Below are positions 53,839-62,496 of a stretch of DNA of 64,000 bases, in pieces. The stretch lies in the NCBI RefSeq assembly GCF_900141825.1, contig NZ_FQYQ01000011.1, forward strand, positions 26,660 through 90,659, given 5' to 3'. A model generated the notes under the pieces. That model had not been told where the DNA came from. It worked only from the letters and a program-made list of their open reading frames with translations, and ran no database searches. Source of the stretch: Pseudobutyrivibrio xylanivorans DSM 14809 (GTDB lineage: Bacteria; Bacillota; Clostridia; Lachnospirales; Lachnospiraceae). A program made the position numbers and the translations under genes. The number at the start of each line of letters is the position of its first letter. Positions within the stretch are counted from its first letter, which is position 1.

Positions 53839-54208
53839 TCGCTGCCCCTCCCTTCGCTATCTCTTCAATTCTTCTGATAAGGATATCCTTATCCTGGCAC
53901 AGATACAGAAGTTCTTTTACTATCTCATCGAATTCTTTCATAAGTTCTTCATTCCTCCCAGTTGCAACGTCCGCTCTTTCTGCGGCATAGCTGCCTTTAC
54001 CTGCTATTGTGTAAATGTACCCTTCCTGCTCCAGCTCTCTATAAGCCTTCTGGATGGTATTTGGATTGATGGATAAGCTGGTGGCTAATTCCCTGACACT
54101 TGGCAGCTTCTCATCAGTTCGAACTGCCCCTGACACAACCAGGCGTCTAAGGCCATCCTTTATTTGCTCATATATAGGCTTGGAATCCCTATAATTTAGT
54201 TGAATCAA
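53822..54208 (-). CDS. GntR-family regulator, YtrA subfamily
   Basis: The 128-residue protein has a winged helix (about 1-75) with IYEQIKDGLRRLVVSGAVRTDEKLPSVRELA and INPNTIQKAYRELEQEGYIY. A short C-terminal helical tail (about 76-128) is typical of YtrA regulators. The start is TTG at 54208 with GAGGAGGT upstream. It very likely represses its own operon by binding the palindrome at 54232-54268. Confidence 0.93.
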   Translation of the reverse strand: MIQLNYRDSKPIYEQIKDGLRRLVVSGAVRTDEKLPSVRELATSLSINPNTIQKAYRELEQEGYIYTIAGKGSYAAERADVATGRNEELMKEFDEIVKELLYLCQDKDILIRRIEEIAKGGAASDSGK

Positions 54209-54231
54209 GCTAGTACCTCCTCACAGTGTTT

Positions 54232-54289
54232 GCTATAACTGTATCAGCTGTTCTAATACAGTTATAGCACGGTGTATTTTTAGTGTCAA
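54232..54289 (-). promoter_or_regulatory. Promoter and 13-bp palindromic operator of the GntR operon
   Basis: TTGACA (54289-54284), 17 bases, TATAAC (54266-54261) on the minus strand, a strong sigma-A promoter. A perfect 13-base inverted repeat GCTATAACTGTAT with an 11-base centre covers 54232-54268 and therefore the -10 box. This is the most likely binding site of the GntR protein encoded next. Confidence 0.88.
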
Positions 54290-54325
54290 TAAATTTTTTT
54301 GCTCATTATTTTTATAAACAAGAAA

Positions 54326-54471
54326 GAGTTTTGCTTTGCAAAACTCCAGTAGTGCGAGCCGGCAATTGCTGAAAGCAATTATCTTCCTATGCCGGCGAGA
54401 CACATCTTTCAAGCGAAGCTTGTTTTTTACTTTATAGGATATTACAGAGTAATTTCCTATAAAGTAAAAAA
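54326..54471. repeat. Cluster of nested inverted repeats between mgsA and gntR
   Basis: No gene is credible here. Four hairpins follow one another. The first is GAGTTTTGC/GCAAAACTC (54326-54346). The second is GCCGGCA/TGCCGGC (54358-54396) enclosing AATTGCT/AGCAATT. The third is CAAGC/GCTTG followed by six T on the plus strand (54410-54428). The fourth is a perfect 17-base repeat TTTTTTACTTTATAGGA (54423-54471) with an inner ATTAC/GTAAT. The last repeat has T at its 5' arm and A at its 3' arm on both strands, so it is not a normal terminator. It could be a small insertion with inverted termini. Confidence 0.7.
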
Positions 54472-54496
54472 ACTGCAAAACCTTTCAGTCTTGCAG
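54466..54496 (-). terminator. Terminator after mgsA
   Basis: CTGCAAGAC and GTTTTGCAG (one G-T pair) around TGAAAG, followed by seven T on the minus strand. Confidence 0.85.
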
Positions 54497-54507
54497 TCGT
54501 ATTGAGA

Positions 54508-54975
54508 TTATAGGAAATTTACTCTGTCAGAAATATGCTTCTGCATATTTATTACGTCATGGTCATATGGTTCATCCATGAGTATTGACTTAATAATGAA
54601 ATCTGCCGATGCCTTGTTAACGGCGATTGGAATATCATAAACCTGTGCAATTCTCATAAGAGCCTTAACATCAGGATCATGTGGCTGTGCTGTAAGTGGA
54701 TCCGAGAAAAATACGATTAAATCTATTCTTCCCTCCACTACCTTTGCTCCGATTTGCTGATCTCCTCCAAGAGGGCCTGAATTATAGCCTCTTACAGTAA
54801 GACCTGTCCTCTCGGATACCAAGCGGGCTGTTGTACCTGTACCACAAAGAAAATGATTTTTTAAAATATCTTTGTTTGACTCGCACCAATTTACAAGAGT
54901 CTGTTTCTTTCCATCGTGAGCAATTAAAGCGATGTTTTTCTGTCTCCCAATAGTAAAAGTAACCTTATCTTCCAT
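54508..54975 (-). CDS. mgsA: Methylglyoxal synthase
   Basis: The 155-residue protein contains IALIAHDGKKQTLVNW, GPLGGDQQIGAKV and LIVFFSDPLTAQPHDPDVKAL, the phosphate-binding and catalytic segments of MgsA. It turns dihydroxyacetone phosphate into methylglyoxal, a safety valve when phosphate is short and sugar is abundant. The last 20 bases of the gene are repeated in inverted form in the 3' intergenic region. It follows the 101-residue gene by 23 bases. Confidence 0.96.
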   Translation of the reverse strand: MEDKVTFTIGRQKNIALIAHDGKKQTLVNWCESNKDILKNHFLCGTGTTARLVSERTGLTVRGYNSGPLGGDQQIGAKVVEGRIDLIVFFSDPLTAQPHDPDVKALMRIAQVYDIPIAVNKASADFIIKSILMDEPYDHDVINMQKHISDRVNFL

Positions 54976-54998
54976 AAAAGCCCTCCGTCTATGATGTT

Positions 54999-55301
54999 CT
55001 ATGCTGCGTTACATACCTCAAATAACTCATCACAGTGATTTCGGATTAAATCCTCAAGGCTAAGCCAGTAGCTTGCCTCCTCCTCTGTGTGATTACTGTA
55101 TGCATATATATCAGCAATTTTTTCGCAGAATGTCAATAGCATTTCATTTTCTGCGCCCTCAATCATAGCTGGTAATCTATCTTGAAGCAGTTTATATACG
55201 TCCTTCTTAGCTTTATATTTTAATAATGCTCTATATAAAGCCTCCTTCTCGGAATCTGAAATATTCTCGATAAAGCCTTCTAGTTTTTCTTTTGCCTGCA
55301 T
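54999..55301 (-). CDS. Small acidic helical protein, unknown
   Basis: About 100 residues. A TTG one codon upstream (55304) is also possible; both share the AGGAAGG site. The sequence is mostly charged helix (EKLEGFIENISDSEKEALYRAL) with a C-terminal ASYWLSLEDLIRNHCDELFEV. No family recognised. It is cotranscribed with mgsA and has its own well-formed promoter/operator region. Confidence 0.7.
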   Translation of the reverse strand: MQAKEKLEGFIENISDSEKEALYRALLKYKAKKDVYKLLQDRLPAMIEGAENEMLLTFCEKIADIYAYSNHTEEEASYWLSLEDLIRNHCDELFEVCNAA

Positions 55302-55370
55302 CAATTAAACCTTCCTAATCTATATGTTATATAAATAATTATTTTATATAACGTTTTTCAACAGGAGGTA

Positions 55371-55440
55371 ATTTAACATGAAAACTATATAAGGTCAATT
55401 AGTTTTCATATGTTTGGCAAGAACTGTCTATTTTTGGCAA
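55371..55440 (-). promoter_or_regulatory. Promoter with palindromic operator for the 101-residue gene and mgsA
   Basis: TTGACC (55398-55393), 16 bases, TTAAAT (55376-55371) on the minus strand. A perfect ten-base inverted repeat ATGAAAACTA (55378-55387 and 55400-55409) straddles the -35 box. Further upstream TTGCCAAA occurs twice, exactly 20 bases apart (55440-55433 and 55420-55413). This looks like a repressor site plus an activator site of two helical turns. Confidence 0.65.
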
Positions 55441-55472
55441 TATCTTTAGAACTGCTTGTTTATAATATTACT

Positions 55473-56099
55473 CTAATATTCATCTTCTTTTGCTATATCC
55501 TCAAGAGACATATACTTGCGAAATACTCTTTCAAGAATAGGATGAACTGATGACGCAATCATGCCTGGAAGGAATAACAGGAAAATTGGGAATCGATATA
55601 CTAATAGACCAAGAAGTACCAAAACTCCAAGTATAGCGATACTCCAACCAATATTAAGTATCATGAATATTGCTGATACCTTAAAGGATTCTTTAAATCC
55701 ATTCGCAAATCGTGCAATGTAAGCAAAATGATAAATCGCCCAAATAATAGTAACCACTAGCAACACTGTAAAGAAAATAAACATTCCAGCAAATGGGCTA
55801 TCGTGACTGATAACATTTTTGGTGATATAAATATCTCCTGAAAGGATTCCAAACATCACCATAAAGATAAGCCATGATAATGTAGACTGCTTGAAGTTTT
55901 CCTTAAATGAATGAAAGAACTCTAATGTGTAGCCTCTGCCCCTATAAACACATTTGTGAATCGCATAATAAAGTGCTGTAAGGCTGGCTCCAATTGTAAA
56001 AATAGGAATAGAACAAATCAAAAAATAAAAGCCTATAATCAGCATATCTGTAATTTTTGTAATGCTGTCAAAAAATCTACTATTAAAAAATCTACCCAA
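55473..56099 (-). CDS. YesL-like membrane protein (DUF624)
   Basis: The 208-residue protein has five hydrophobic helices. It has the DUF624 opening FFDSITKITDMLIIGFYFLICSIPIFTIGAS and AIHKCVYRGRGYTLEFFHSFKENFKQS. Such proteins often accompany sugar ABC transporters, but here the neighbour is a single-span protein gene of unknown role, 2 bases away. Function is unknown. Confidence 0.85.
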   Translation of the reverse strand: MGRFFNSRFFDSITKITDMLIIGFYFLICSIPIFTIGASLTALYYAIHKCVYRGRGYTLEFFHSFKENFKQSTLSWLIFMVMFGILSGDIYITKNVISHDSPFAGMFIFFTVLLVVTIIWAIYHFAYIARFANGFKESFKVSAIFMILNIGWSIAILGVLVLLGLLVYRFPIFLLFLPGMIASSVHPILERVFRKYMSLEDIAKEDEY

Positions 56100-56101
56100 A
56101 A

Positions 56102-56800
56102 TTATTCTCCTTTTTCTATTTTATATATAAGATCGTAGAAGTTCTGTAAGTATTCTTCGCTTCCACTCAAATCTGCTATCATCAAATACTTCATCTTTTC
56201 ATCAAGTCCAAAGTATTCCTGAATTCCCGTACCTGTGATATCTACGGCCACATCATAATTACCTGTTATGCCGTCATCATCTGTAACATCTACATTGTAT
56301 AATCGACCTTCACTGGTCCACAAATCCAAAAGCTTATCTGGTGCCGTTGTTTTTAAATCTCGAACAACACCCATATCTACTAGATATTTAACTCCCACTT
56401 CGTCAGTAAAAGCAAAATCAAGCTGACCAGTCATAATATAAATATCAAGCTTATTTCCATAGCCGCCCATATTTACATCGTCATATGTATAAAAATCTCC
56501 TGAAAGGCTGAAGCCATCGTGTTTTTCCATTTTCAGCACATCATGCATTTCCTTGGCAACCTTTTCATCATACTGACTGGAATTAATAACCATTCCATAA
56601 AACTTGTACTGAACATAGGTAAGTGCGTGATGAACACCCCAGGTGATAGCTCCGATTATTAATAATGTCACTAATATATGTAGCTTGTAGTACTCCCATA
56701 TATATTCCAGCTTCTGTCCAAAGGACATTTGGGAAAGCTTCTTTTTCTCACCCTTTAAGGTCTTGGTGACCTGCTCTTGTTCTTTATCTACATATTCCAT
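56102..56800 (-). CDS. Single-span membrane protein with extracytoplasmic domain, unknown
   Basis: A 232-residue protein with a charged cytoplasmic N-terminus, a transmembrane helix at about residues 40-60 (LHILVTLLIIGAITWGVHHAL), and an outer domain of about 165 residues. The outer part contains DIYIMTGQLDFAFTDEVGVKYLVDMGVVRDL, which faintly recalls the ligand-binding lobes of solute-binding proteins. With the YesL-like protein it probably forms a functional pair. No close family recognised. Confidence 0.72.
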   Translation of the reverse strand: MEYVDKEQEQVTKTLKGEKKKLSQMSFGQKLEYIWEYYKLHILVTLLIIGAITWGVHHALTYVQYKFYGMVINSSQYDEKVAKEMHDVLKMEKHDGFSLSGDFYTYDDVNMGGYGNKLDIYIMTGQLDFAFTDEVGVKYLVDMGVVRDLKTTAPDKLLDLWTSEGRLYNVDVTDDDGITGNYDVAVDITGTGIQEYFGLDEKMKYLMIADLSGSEEYLQNFYDLIYKIEKGE

Positions 56801-56873
56801 CTTTTACCTCTCGCTGTTATGCTAACAATCTTACTGCTGGCTACAGCTATTTTTTACTCTTGAAATATAGTAT

Positions 56874-56907
56874 CTAAAAAAAAGGGCTACTTCAAGAAGA
56901 AGTAGCC
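56874..56907 (-). terminator. Terminator after pgi
   Basis: GGCTACTTC and GAAGTAGCC around TTCTT, followed on the minus strand by C and eight T. Confidence 0.93.
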
Positions 56908-56938
56908 AAATTTTAGCAATATTTAATAACTTCGAATA

Positions 56939-58522
56939 TTAGATATCGAGAAGCTTTGCATAAGCTGCAAGAGCATCTGATGTATCACCTGAAAGAACCT
57001 TCTTTGCAAGTGTCTTACCAAGCTGAACACCTTCCTGATCGAATGAGTTAAGGTTCCATACAAATCCCTGGAACATAACCTTGTTCTCGAAGTGTGCAAG
57101 GAGTGCACCAAGTGTCTCAGGTGTAAGCTGATCACCAACGATGATTGATGATGGGCGGTTACCCTCGAAGTACTTGTTTCTATTATCATCATCCTTACCA
57201 CAAGCGAAGGCCATAATCTGAGCTGCTACGTTAGCGCAGAGCTTCTGCTGTGATGTGCTATCCTCGATAACAACATCTGTAGCCATCTGGCTCTTCTTGA
57301 AGCCAACGAACTGAAGTGGAATGATATCTGTTCCCTGGTGAAGAAGCTGATAGAAGCTGTGCTGTCCGTTTGTACCTGGCTCACCAAAGATAACTGGGCC
57401 AGTAACATAATCAACAGGCTCGCCGAAACGGTTTACACTCTTTCCGTTTGACTCCATATCAAGCTGCTGTAAGTGAGCAGGGAAACGGCTAAGTGCCTGT
57501 GAGTATGGAAGAACTGCTGTAGTCTCATAACCGAGAATGTTTCTCTCATAAACACCGATAAGAGCATCAAGCATTGCAGGGTTCTTGCGAACGTCTACAT
57601 TGCGAGCAAGCTTATCTTCTTCTGCTGCACCATTTAAGAATCTAGCGAATACATCTGGACCAAATGCAAGTGAAAGGATTGCGCCACCTACTGAAGATGT
57701 AGATGAGTAACGTCCACCGATGTAATCATCCATGAAGAATGCATCAAGGTAATCAGCTGACTTTGCAAGTGGTGAAGCATCTGATGTAACAGCAATCATG
57801 TGCTTAGATGCATCAAGTCCAGCCTTCTTTAAAGCGTCCTTAACGAATGACTCGTTTGTAAGTGTCTCAAGTGTAGTACCTGACTTAGAAACGAGGATGA
57901 AAATTGAGTGAGCAACATCAACACCAGCAAGAACTGATGCAGCATCGTCTGGATCTACGTTTGAAATGAAACGAGCTTCCATCTTGAATGTGCCTGTTAC
58001 CTTTGCCCAATTCTCAAGAGCAAGATACATAGCGCGAGGACCAAGGTCTGATCCGCCGATACCAATCTGAACAGCTGTAGTGAACTTCTCGCCCTTCTCG
58101 TTAACGATTTCACCATTGTGAACCTTGTTAGCGAACTCTGCGATACGCTCCTGCTGCTTAACATAGAACTCCCTTTTGTTAACCCCATCAGCAATAACAT
58201 CCCCGCCAAGCTGACCACGTGTAAGCTGGTGAAGAACTAATCTCTTTTCCCCTGTATTAATAACCTCTCCATTGAAAAGTGCTGAGTATTTGTCGATAAG
58301 CTCTGCTTCGTCAGCAAGTCCCTGAAGTGCTTCAAGAACAGTATCATCAACCTGCTTTGCAGCGAAGTTGTATGCCATACCATTTGACATTGGAACTGAG
58401 TACTCTGCAACACGCTTTGCACCGTTTGCTCCAGCCATAACTGACTTAAGCTCTACCTGATTCTTCAACCCCTGAAGAGTCTTGTAAGATTCAAGCTTAT
58501 CAAAATTATTCCATGCTACCAT
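56939..58522 (-). CDS. pgi: Glucose-6-phosphate isomerase
   Basis: A 527-residue PGI. It shows VQIGIGGSDLGPRAMYLAL near 165, ILVSKSGTTLETLTN near 220, DDYIGGRYSSTSSVGG with the catalytic region near 280, and the GEPGTNGQHSFYQLLHQG loop near 390. It interconverts glucose-6-phosphate and fructose-6-phosphate in glycolysis and also feeds amino-sugar synthesis. It is monocistronic, with a terminator right after the stop. Ribosome site AAAGGAGT. Confidence 0.97.
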   Translation of the reverse strand: MVAWNNFDKLESYKTLQGLKNQVELKSVMAGANGAKRVAEYSVPMSNGMAYNFAAKQVDDTVLEALQGLADEAELIDKYSALFNGEVINTGEKRLVLHQLTRGQLGGDVIADGVNKREFYVKQQERIAEFANKVHNGEIVNEKGEKFTTAVQIGIGGSDLGPRAMYLALENWAKVTGTFKMEARFISNVDPDDAASVLAGVDVAHSIFILVSKSGTTLETLTNESFVKDALKKAGLDASKHMIAVTSDASPLAKSADYLDAFFMDDYIGGRYSSTSSVGGAILSLAFGPDVFARFLNGAAEEDKLARNVDVRKNPAMLDALIGVYERNILGYETTAVLPYSQALSRFPAHLQQLDMESNGKSVNRFGEPVDYVTGPVIFGEPGTNGQHSFYQLLHQGTDIIPLQFVGFKKSQMATDVVIEDSTSQQKLCANVAAQIMAFACGKDDDNRNKYFEGNRPSSIIVGDQLTPETLGALLAHFENKVMFQGFVWNLNSFDQEGVQLGKTLAKKVLSGDTSDALAAYAKLLDI

Positions 58523-58566
58523 TTTCTTACTCCTTTATAATGTGAAATACTTTTGCTCTCTTGAAA

Positions 58567-58582
58567 ATAGCTAAAACGTTTT
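58567..58582 (-). promoter_or_regulatory. Possible catabolite/LacI-type operator upstream of pgi
   Basis: TAGAAAACGTTTTAG is a near-palindrome centred on CG, about 45 bases before the pgi ATG. It resembles cre-like or LacI-family operators but departs from the cre consensus at several positions. Confidence 0.35.
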
Positions 58583-58709
58583 CTAACCAAAAATTTTATA
58601 ATAAAACAGGGTGTAATACAATAGATTATACCCATTTTTCAATATCTTATTTCAGTTAATACACAAAGTTTTTTATTAGTGTTTGAGCAACTTTTGTTGC
58701 GCACGGCTT

Positions 58710-60443
58710 CTATATTGCACCTAGCTGCATCCTGTAATATTTCTCGTAAATGCCACCCTCTTTGATGAGCTCTTTATGAGTTCCTCTTTCCTTGATTCCA
58801 TCACCATCTAATACGATGATTTCATCTGCTCCAAGGATTGTAGATAGACGATGGGCGATTGTGATAGTGGTTCTTCCCACTGCCAGCTTATCCAAGCTCT
58901 CCTGAATGTAGCGCTCGCTTTCATTATCAAGGGCGCTTGTTGCCTCATCCAAAATAAGAATAGGTGGATTCTTAAGGAATACTCGTGATATAGAGATACG
59001 CTGCTTCTGTCCTCCTGAAAGTCGTGTACCTCGCTCGCCTACCTCTGTATCAAATCCATTTGGAAGGCTTTCGATGAAGTTTAAAAGGTCAGCGTTCTTT
59101 GCCGCCTCTATGATTTCTTCCATTGTAGCGTCAGGCTTTCCGTAGGCGATGTTCTCTTTGATGGTTCCATTAAACAGATAAACATCCTGCTGCACGATAC
59201 CAATATATGAACGAAGTGATTTCTGTGTAACGGTCTTTACATCCACTCCATCGATGCACACCTGTCCGCCTGTAACATCATAGAATCTTGGTATTAGTGC
59301 ACAGAGTGTAGTCTTTCCTCCGCCTGATGGGCCTACGATAGCCACTGATTTTCCTGCATCCACATGAAGGTCGATATTTTCAAGAACTGTTTCCTCTTCC
59401 TCATATGAGAAGGATACGTTCTTAAAGTCAATGACACCTGTTACATCTTTAAGCTCTTTAGCATCTTTGCTATCGACAATCTCTGGCATTGTATCCATAA
59501 CCTGTATGAATCGTTCGAATCCTGCCAGTCCCTTCTGTAGCTGCTCCGTGAATTCCACAAGAACATTTACAGGATTGATAAAGATATTTATATAGAGGGC
59601 GTAGATTGCCAAATCCTCACCTGTTAGCTGTCCCTTTGCAATGAAGTATCCTCCTGCAACTAAAACGGTTATAAACATTAGTCCTTCAAAGAGGCTGTTA
59701 CCAGCATTGAAGGTTCCCATGAGGATGTAATTCTGCTTCTTAGATGAAAGGAAAGATATATTGCTCTTATCAAATTTCTCTCTTTCAATATCCTCACCAG
59801 CAAATGATTTTACCACTCTGATTCCACCGAGAGTATCTTGTAGTGACGAATTAATTCCAGCAATCTTCTTACGGTTATCCGCGAATGTTGCTCGCATCTT
59901 TTTATTCTGCTTCACAGCGAATATCGCCATAAAGAATACTACTACCATCAGGCAGCTAGTCATTGGAACGTTAATTCTCATAAGAAGAATCAGCGAACCT
60001 ATTATCTTTATTACAGATATGAAAATGTTCTCAGGTCCGTGATGTGCCAGCTCTGAAATATCAAACAAATCTGATACCAGCTTGCTCATCATCTCGCCAG
60101 TGTTGTGATTGTCATAATATGAAAATGAGAATGCCTCATAACGTTCGAAGAGCTCCCGTCTCATTCCCGACTCCATCTTTGCCCCCATCATATGTCCTTG
60201 GTAGCTGACATAATATCTGCAAGCACTTCTTACTATATACATTGCAAGTAAGAGCGCAGCTATAATTCCAAGCCTGCTGAGGATGACCTCTGGTGCCTCA
60301 AGGAAAAGTGTAGCTCTCAGGATTCTCAGGAACTGAGGGAATGTCAAATCTATGATTGAAAGTACTGTAGCGCATATCAAATCTAAAATAAATACTCCAA
60401 TGTATGGTTTGTAATAGGGAATAAATCGTTTTATAAGCTTCAT
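58710..60443 (-). CDS. ABC exporter, fused membrane and ATPase domains
   Basis: The 577-residue half-transporter has six N-terminal helices (about 15-310) and a C-terminal nucleotide-binding domain. The domain has Walker A GPSGGGKTTL (near 372), signature LSGGQKQR (near 475) and Walker B LILDEATSALD. It resembles BmrA/MsbA-type homodimeric exporters of lipids or drugs. It stands alone, with pgi downstream and an APC permease upstream. The substrate is unknown. Confidence 0.94.
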   Translation of the reverse strand: MKLIKRFIPYYKPYIGVFILDLICATVLSIIDLTFPQFLRILRATLFLEAPEVILSRLGIIAALLLAMYIVRSACRYYVSYQGHMMGAKMESGMRRELFERYEAFSFSYYDNHNTGEMMSKLVSDLFDISELAHHGPENIFISVIKIIGSLILLMRINVPMTSCLMVVVFFMAIFAVKQNKKMRATFADNRKKIAGINSSLQDTLGGIRVVKSFAGEDIEREKFDKSNISFLSSKKQNYILMGTFNAGNSLFEGLMFITVLVAGGYFIAKGQLTGEDLAIYALYINIFINPVNVLVEFTEQLQKGLAGFERFIQVMDTMPEIVDSKDAKELKDVTGVIDFKNVSFSYEEEETVLENIDLHVDAGKSVAIVGPSGGGKTTLCALIPRFYDVTGGQVCIDGVDVKTVTQKSLRSYIGIVQQDVYLFNGTIKENIAYGKPDATMEEIIEAAKNADLLNFIESLPNGFDTEVGERGTRLSGGQKQRISISRVFLKNPPILILDEATSALDNESERYIQESLDKLAVGRTTITIAHRLSTILGADEIIVLDGDGIKERGTHKELIKEGGIYEKYYRMQLGAI

Positions 60444-60534
60444 TATGTACCTCTTCTAAAAATCATTGTGCTTAATCTTTCATATACTATAACCGTATAG
60501 ATTTTGCTTTGCAAATATCACATTTGTTTTTTTA

Positions 60535-60571
60535 ATAAAAAATGCAGATACTCTTAATGAATATCTGCATT
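60535..60571 (-). terminator. Terminator after the APC permease
   Basis: AATGCAGATA and TATCTGCATT (ten pairs) with an 11-base loop, followed by TTTTATT on the minus strand. Confidence 0.92.
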
Positions 60572-60598
60572 GAACTATTCTGATAAAAAGAATATCTA

Positions 60599-62140
60599 TT
60601 ATTCTGGCTGAGCTACTGTCTCAGTCTCCTCTTTTTCAATCTTGCCTTCAGCAACACGCTTCTCATATCTTGTGTAGATAATCCAAGCAGCAAGACCAAA
60701 TACTACAGGGCCGCTAAGTGACCAGAATGTAGTCTTGAAATCACCATCAAGTGCTGGCTGGATAATAGCGAATACATTAGCAAAAAGAAGTGTTAATGTA
60801 ACTACATATCCCCAAATGTTTGCTGACTTCTGTGTCTTGAAAATTACAAAGCTTCTATCGATTCCATCAAGCTTCTTGAACTTAGGGAACGCGAATGAAA
60901 TGAACATGTAAGGTACTGTCATTCCAACGTTAACCATTGCTGTAAGAATAACGAAGAACTTCTGCATCGAATCGCCACCGAATGATACAAGAAGAATCAT
61001 TACACTAACGATAGTACACTGTACCCACATTGCATTCTTTGGCATTCCGTCTGCCTCGATTTCACCCATCTTACCTGGCCAAAGTTCCTTTGGAGTGCCT
61101 TCGATAATCTGCTTAAGTGGTGAATAAACAAGTGTGAATAAAGCACCTGCAAGTGCAAGAAGCATAATAAGCGCGTAAACACGAGCAAAGCCGTGAGCAA
61201 GAGCAACCTGTGTAGCTGCAGTTGCACCAAACACCTTACCAAATGCTGCTGCAAAGTTTGACATAATTACATATGAAACATTTCCAAGTGTGATTGTATC
61301 AGCACCAAGAACCTCGCTGTAATTTGTAAATGAACCAACAAGCATAATAAGTGATGCATAACCTACTACGATAACCATAGCTGCAATGATGATTCCCTTA
61401 GGGAAGTTTTTCTTAGGATTCTCTGTCTTATCAACAAGACCACCAACAGCCTCGATTCCGCCATATGCAAATAACGCATATACGATAAATGAGAGAATCA
61501 TGATTGGGCTACCCTGATAAGCAACATTAAGAGGAACTCTAAGTGATTCCATACCTGCAAATGGCTGCTCAAGCTGGCCACCACGAGCGATAATCATAAC
61601 GATTGAACCAACTACTACCATGATATTAATAGTAAGAACTGCTGTACCACCAATAGATGTTACCTTACTAATCTTATCAATACCCTTTGAATCAAAGTAT
61701 GTGATGAAAATGAAGAACAATACAGCCATAAGACCAAGAAGTCTTGAACCAGATAAAAACTCGATTCCAAATAATGACCATGTTGATGTTGTATCTTCAC
61801 CAAAGATGACGTTTGAAACTGGTACCCAGATACCTGAAGAAACATTTACCATCCAAAGAACGTAAGATGTGTACCACATAAATGTACCGATGAATGCATA
61901 CTTTGGTCCTACTGACTTACACATCCATGAATACATTCCACCTGTCTCATCCTTGAATGCAGAACCGAACTCTGCAACCATGAAGGCAAATGGGATGAAG
62001 AATAAAATACCTGCAATTACGAACCAAGGAATCGCAGCATATCCCATTAAGTAATAAGAACGTGGAATGTTGTTAAAACCGTAAACTGATGTAAAAATCA
62101 TCAGAATGAGGGACATAAGCCCTAATTTCTTTTCTTTCAT
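60599..62140 (-). CDS. Amino-acid permease of APC family, YjeM/GadC-like
   Basis: The 513-residue protein has about 12 transmembrane helices. Early ones carry SVYGFNNIPRSYYLMGYAAIPW and AEFGSAFKDETGGMYSWMCKSVGPKYAF, similar to YjeM and glutamate/GABA antiporters. AYGGIEAVGGLVDKTENPKKNFP follows helix 6, a hallmark of the group. It is monocistronic and followed by a terminator. The amino acid carried is not readable from the sequence. Confidence 0.88.
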   Translation of the reverse strand: MKEKKLGLMSLILMIFTSVYGFNNIPRSYYLMGYAAIPWFVIAGILFFIPFAFMVAEFGSAFKDETGGMYSWMCKSVGPKYAFIGTFMWYTSYVLWMVNVSSGIWVPVSNVIFGEDTTSTWSLFGIEFLSGSRLLGLMAVLFFIFITYFDSKGIDKISKVTSIGGTAVLTINIMVVVGSIVMIIARGGQLEQPFAGMESLRVPLNVAYQGSPIMILSFIVYALFAYGGIEAVGGLVDKTENPKKNFPKGIIIAAMVIVVGYASLIMLVGSFTNYSEVLGADTITLGNVSYVIMSNFAAAFGKVFGATAATQVALAHGFARVYALIMLLALAGALFTLVYSPLKQIIEGTPKELWPGKMGEIEADGMPKNAMWVQCTIVSVMILLVSFGGDSMQKFFVILTAMVNVGMTVPYMFISFAFPKFKKLDGIDRSFVIFKTQKSANIWGYVVTLTLLFANVFAIIQPALDGDFKTTFWSLSGPVVFGLAAWIIYTRYEKRVAEGKIEKEETETVAQPE

Positions 62141-62350
62141 TACTAACTTCCTTATTTATAAAATATATTCTCTATTTAATTTCCGCAGGGCGAAAACTCA
62201 ATTATTATATCACGCAATAGGAGAATTCTCTATAATTTCGTTATATAAAACAGTGAAAATACAATGCGTTAGCACTTTAAAACGCAAAAGAAATATCAAC
62301 TAATATTCAATACTGATACTTATACATTAAAAAAGGGCCTGGCAAACGCC
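62141..62350 (-). promoter_or_regulatory. Upstream region of the permease, extended -10 promoter
   Basis: TGATATAAT (62212-62204 on the minus strand) is an extended -10 box about 65 bases before the permease ATG; the -35 is weak. Nothing else is recognised in this stretch. It ends where the insertion sequence begins. Confidence 0.5.
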
Positions 62351-62367
62351 CAATGTCATTAAGTTAA
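62351..62367 (+). repeat. Terminal inverted repeat, left end
   Basis: CAATGTCATTAAGTTAA, exact reverse complement of the right end at 63984-64000. Confidence 0.92.
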
Positions 62368-62393
62368 CATTGCAGTGGAGACTAAAATAAAGA

Positions 62394-62429
62394 AAACGAG
62401 ATTGGAGCTATAAACTTCAATCTCGTTTT
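62394..62429. terminator. Bidirectional terminator at the left end of the IS
   Basis: AACGAGATTG and CAATCTCGTT pair around a 13-base loop. T-rich tracts follow on both strands (TTTTTTC on plus, TTCTTTATTTT on minus). It ends the transposase message and blocks outside reading into the element from the left. Confidence 0.88.
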
Positions 62430-62496
62430 TTCATTTTAAGCATAACAAATAGACAGATGATAAATCTGCCAGCAAAGCGTTTTTAAATTATTATTT

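Noticed and set aside
54405..54428. CAAGCGAAGCTTG as a fifth copy of the structured element
   Set aside because: It shares only the short AAGCGAAGCTT core; the flanking conserved loops and outer helices are missing.
54423..54471. The 17-base palindrome as a terminator
   Set aside because: On both strands the T-run is on the 5' arm and the A-run on the 3' arm, the reverse of a terminator. The mgsA terminator is the separate hairpin at 54466-54496.
54233..54478. An open frame of 81 codons on the minus strand between mgsA and gntR
   Set aside because: It has no ribosome site, runs across several hairpins and the gntR operator, and encodes a low-complexity basic peptide.
55363..55392. A strong AGGAGGT site before a four-codon frame on the plus strand
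   Set aside because: Only MKTI can be made; the same bases form the promoter and palindrome of the minus-strand operon, so the match is probably chance.
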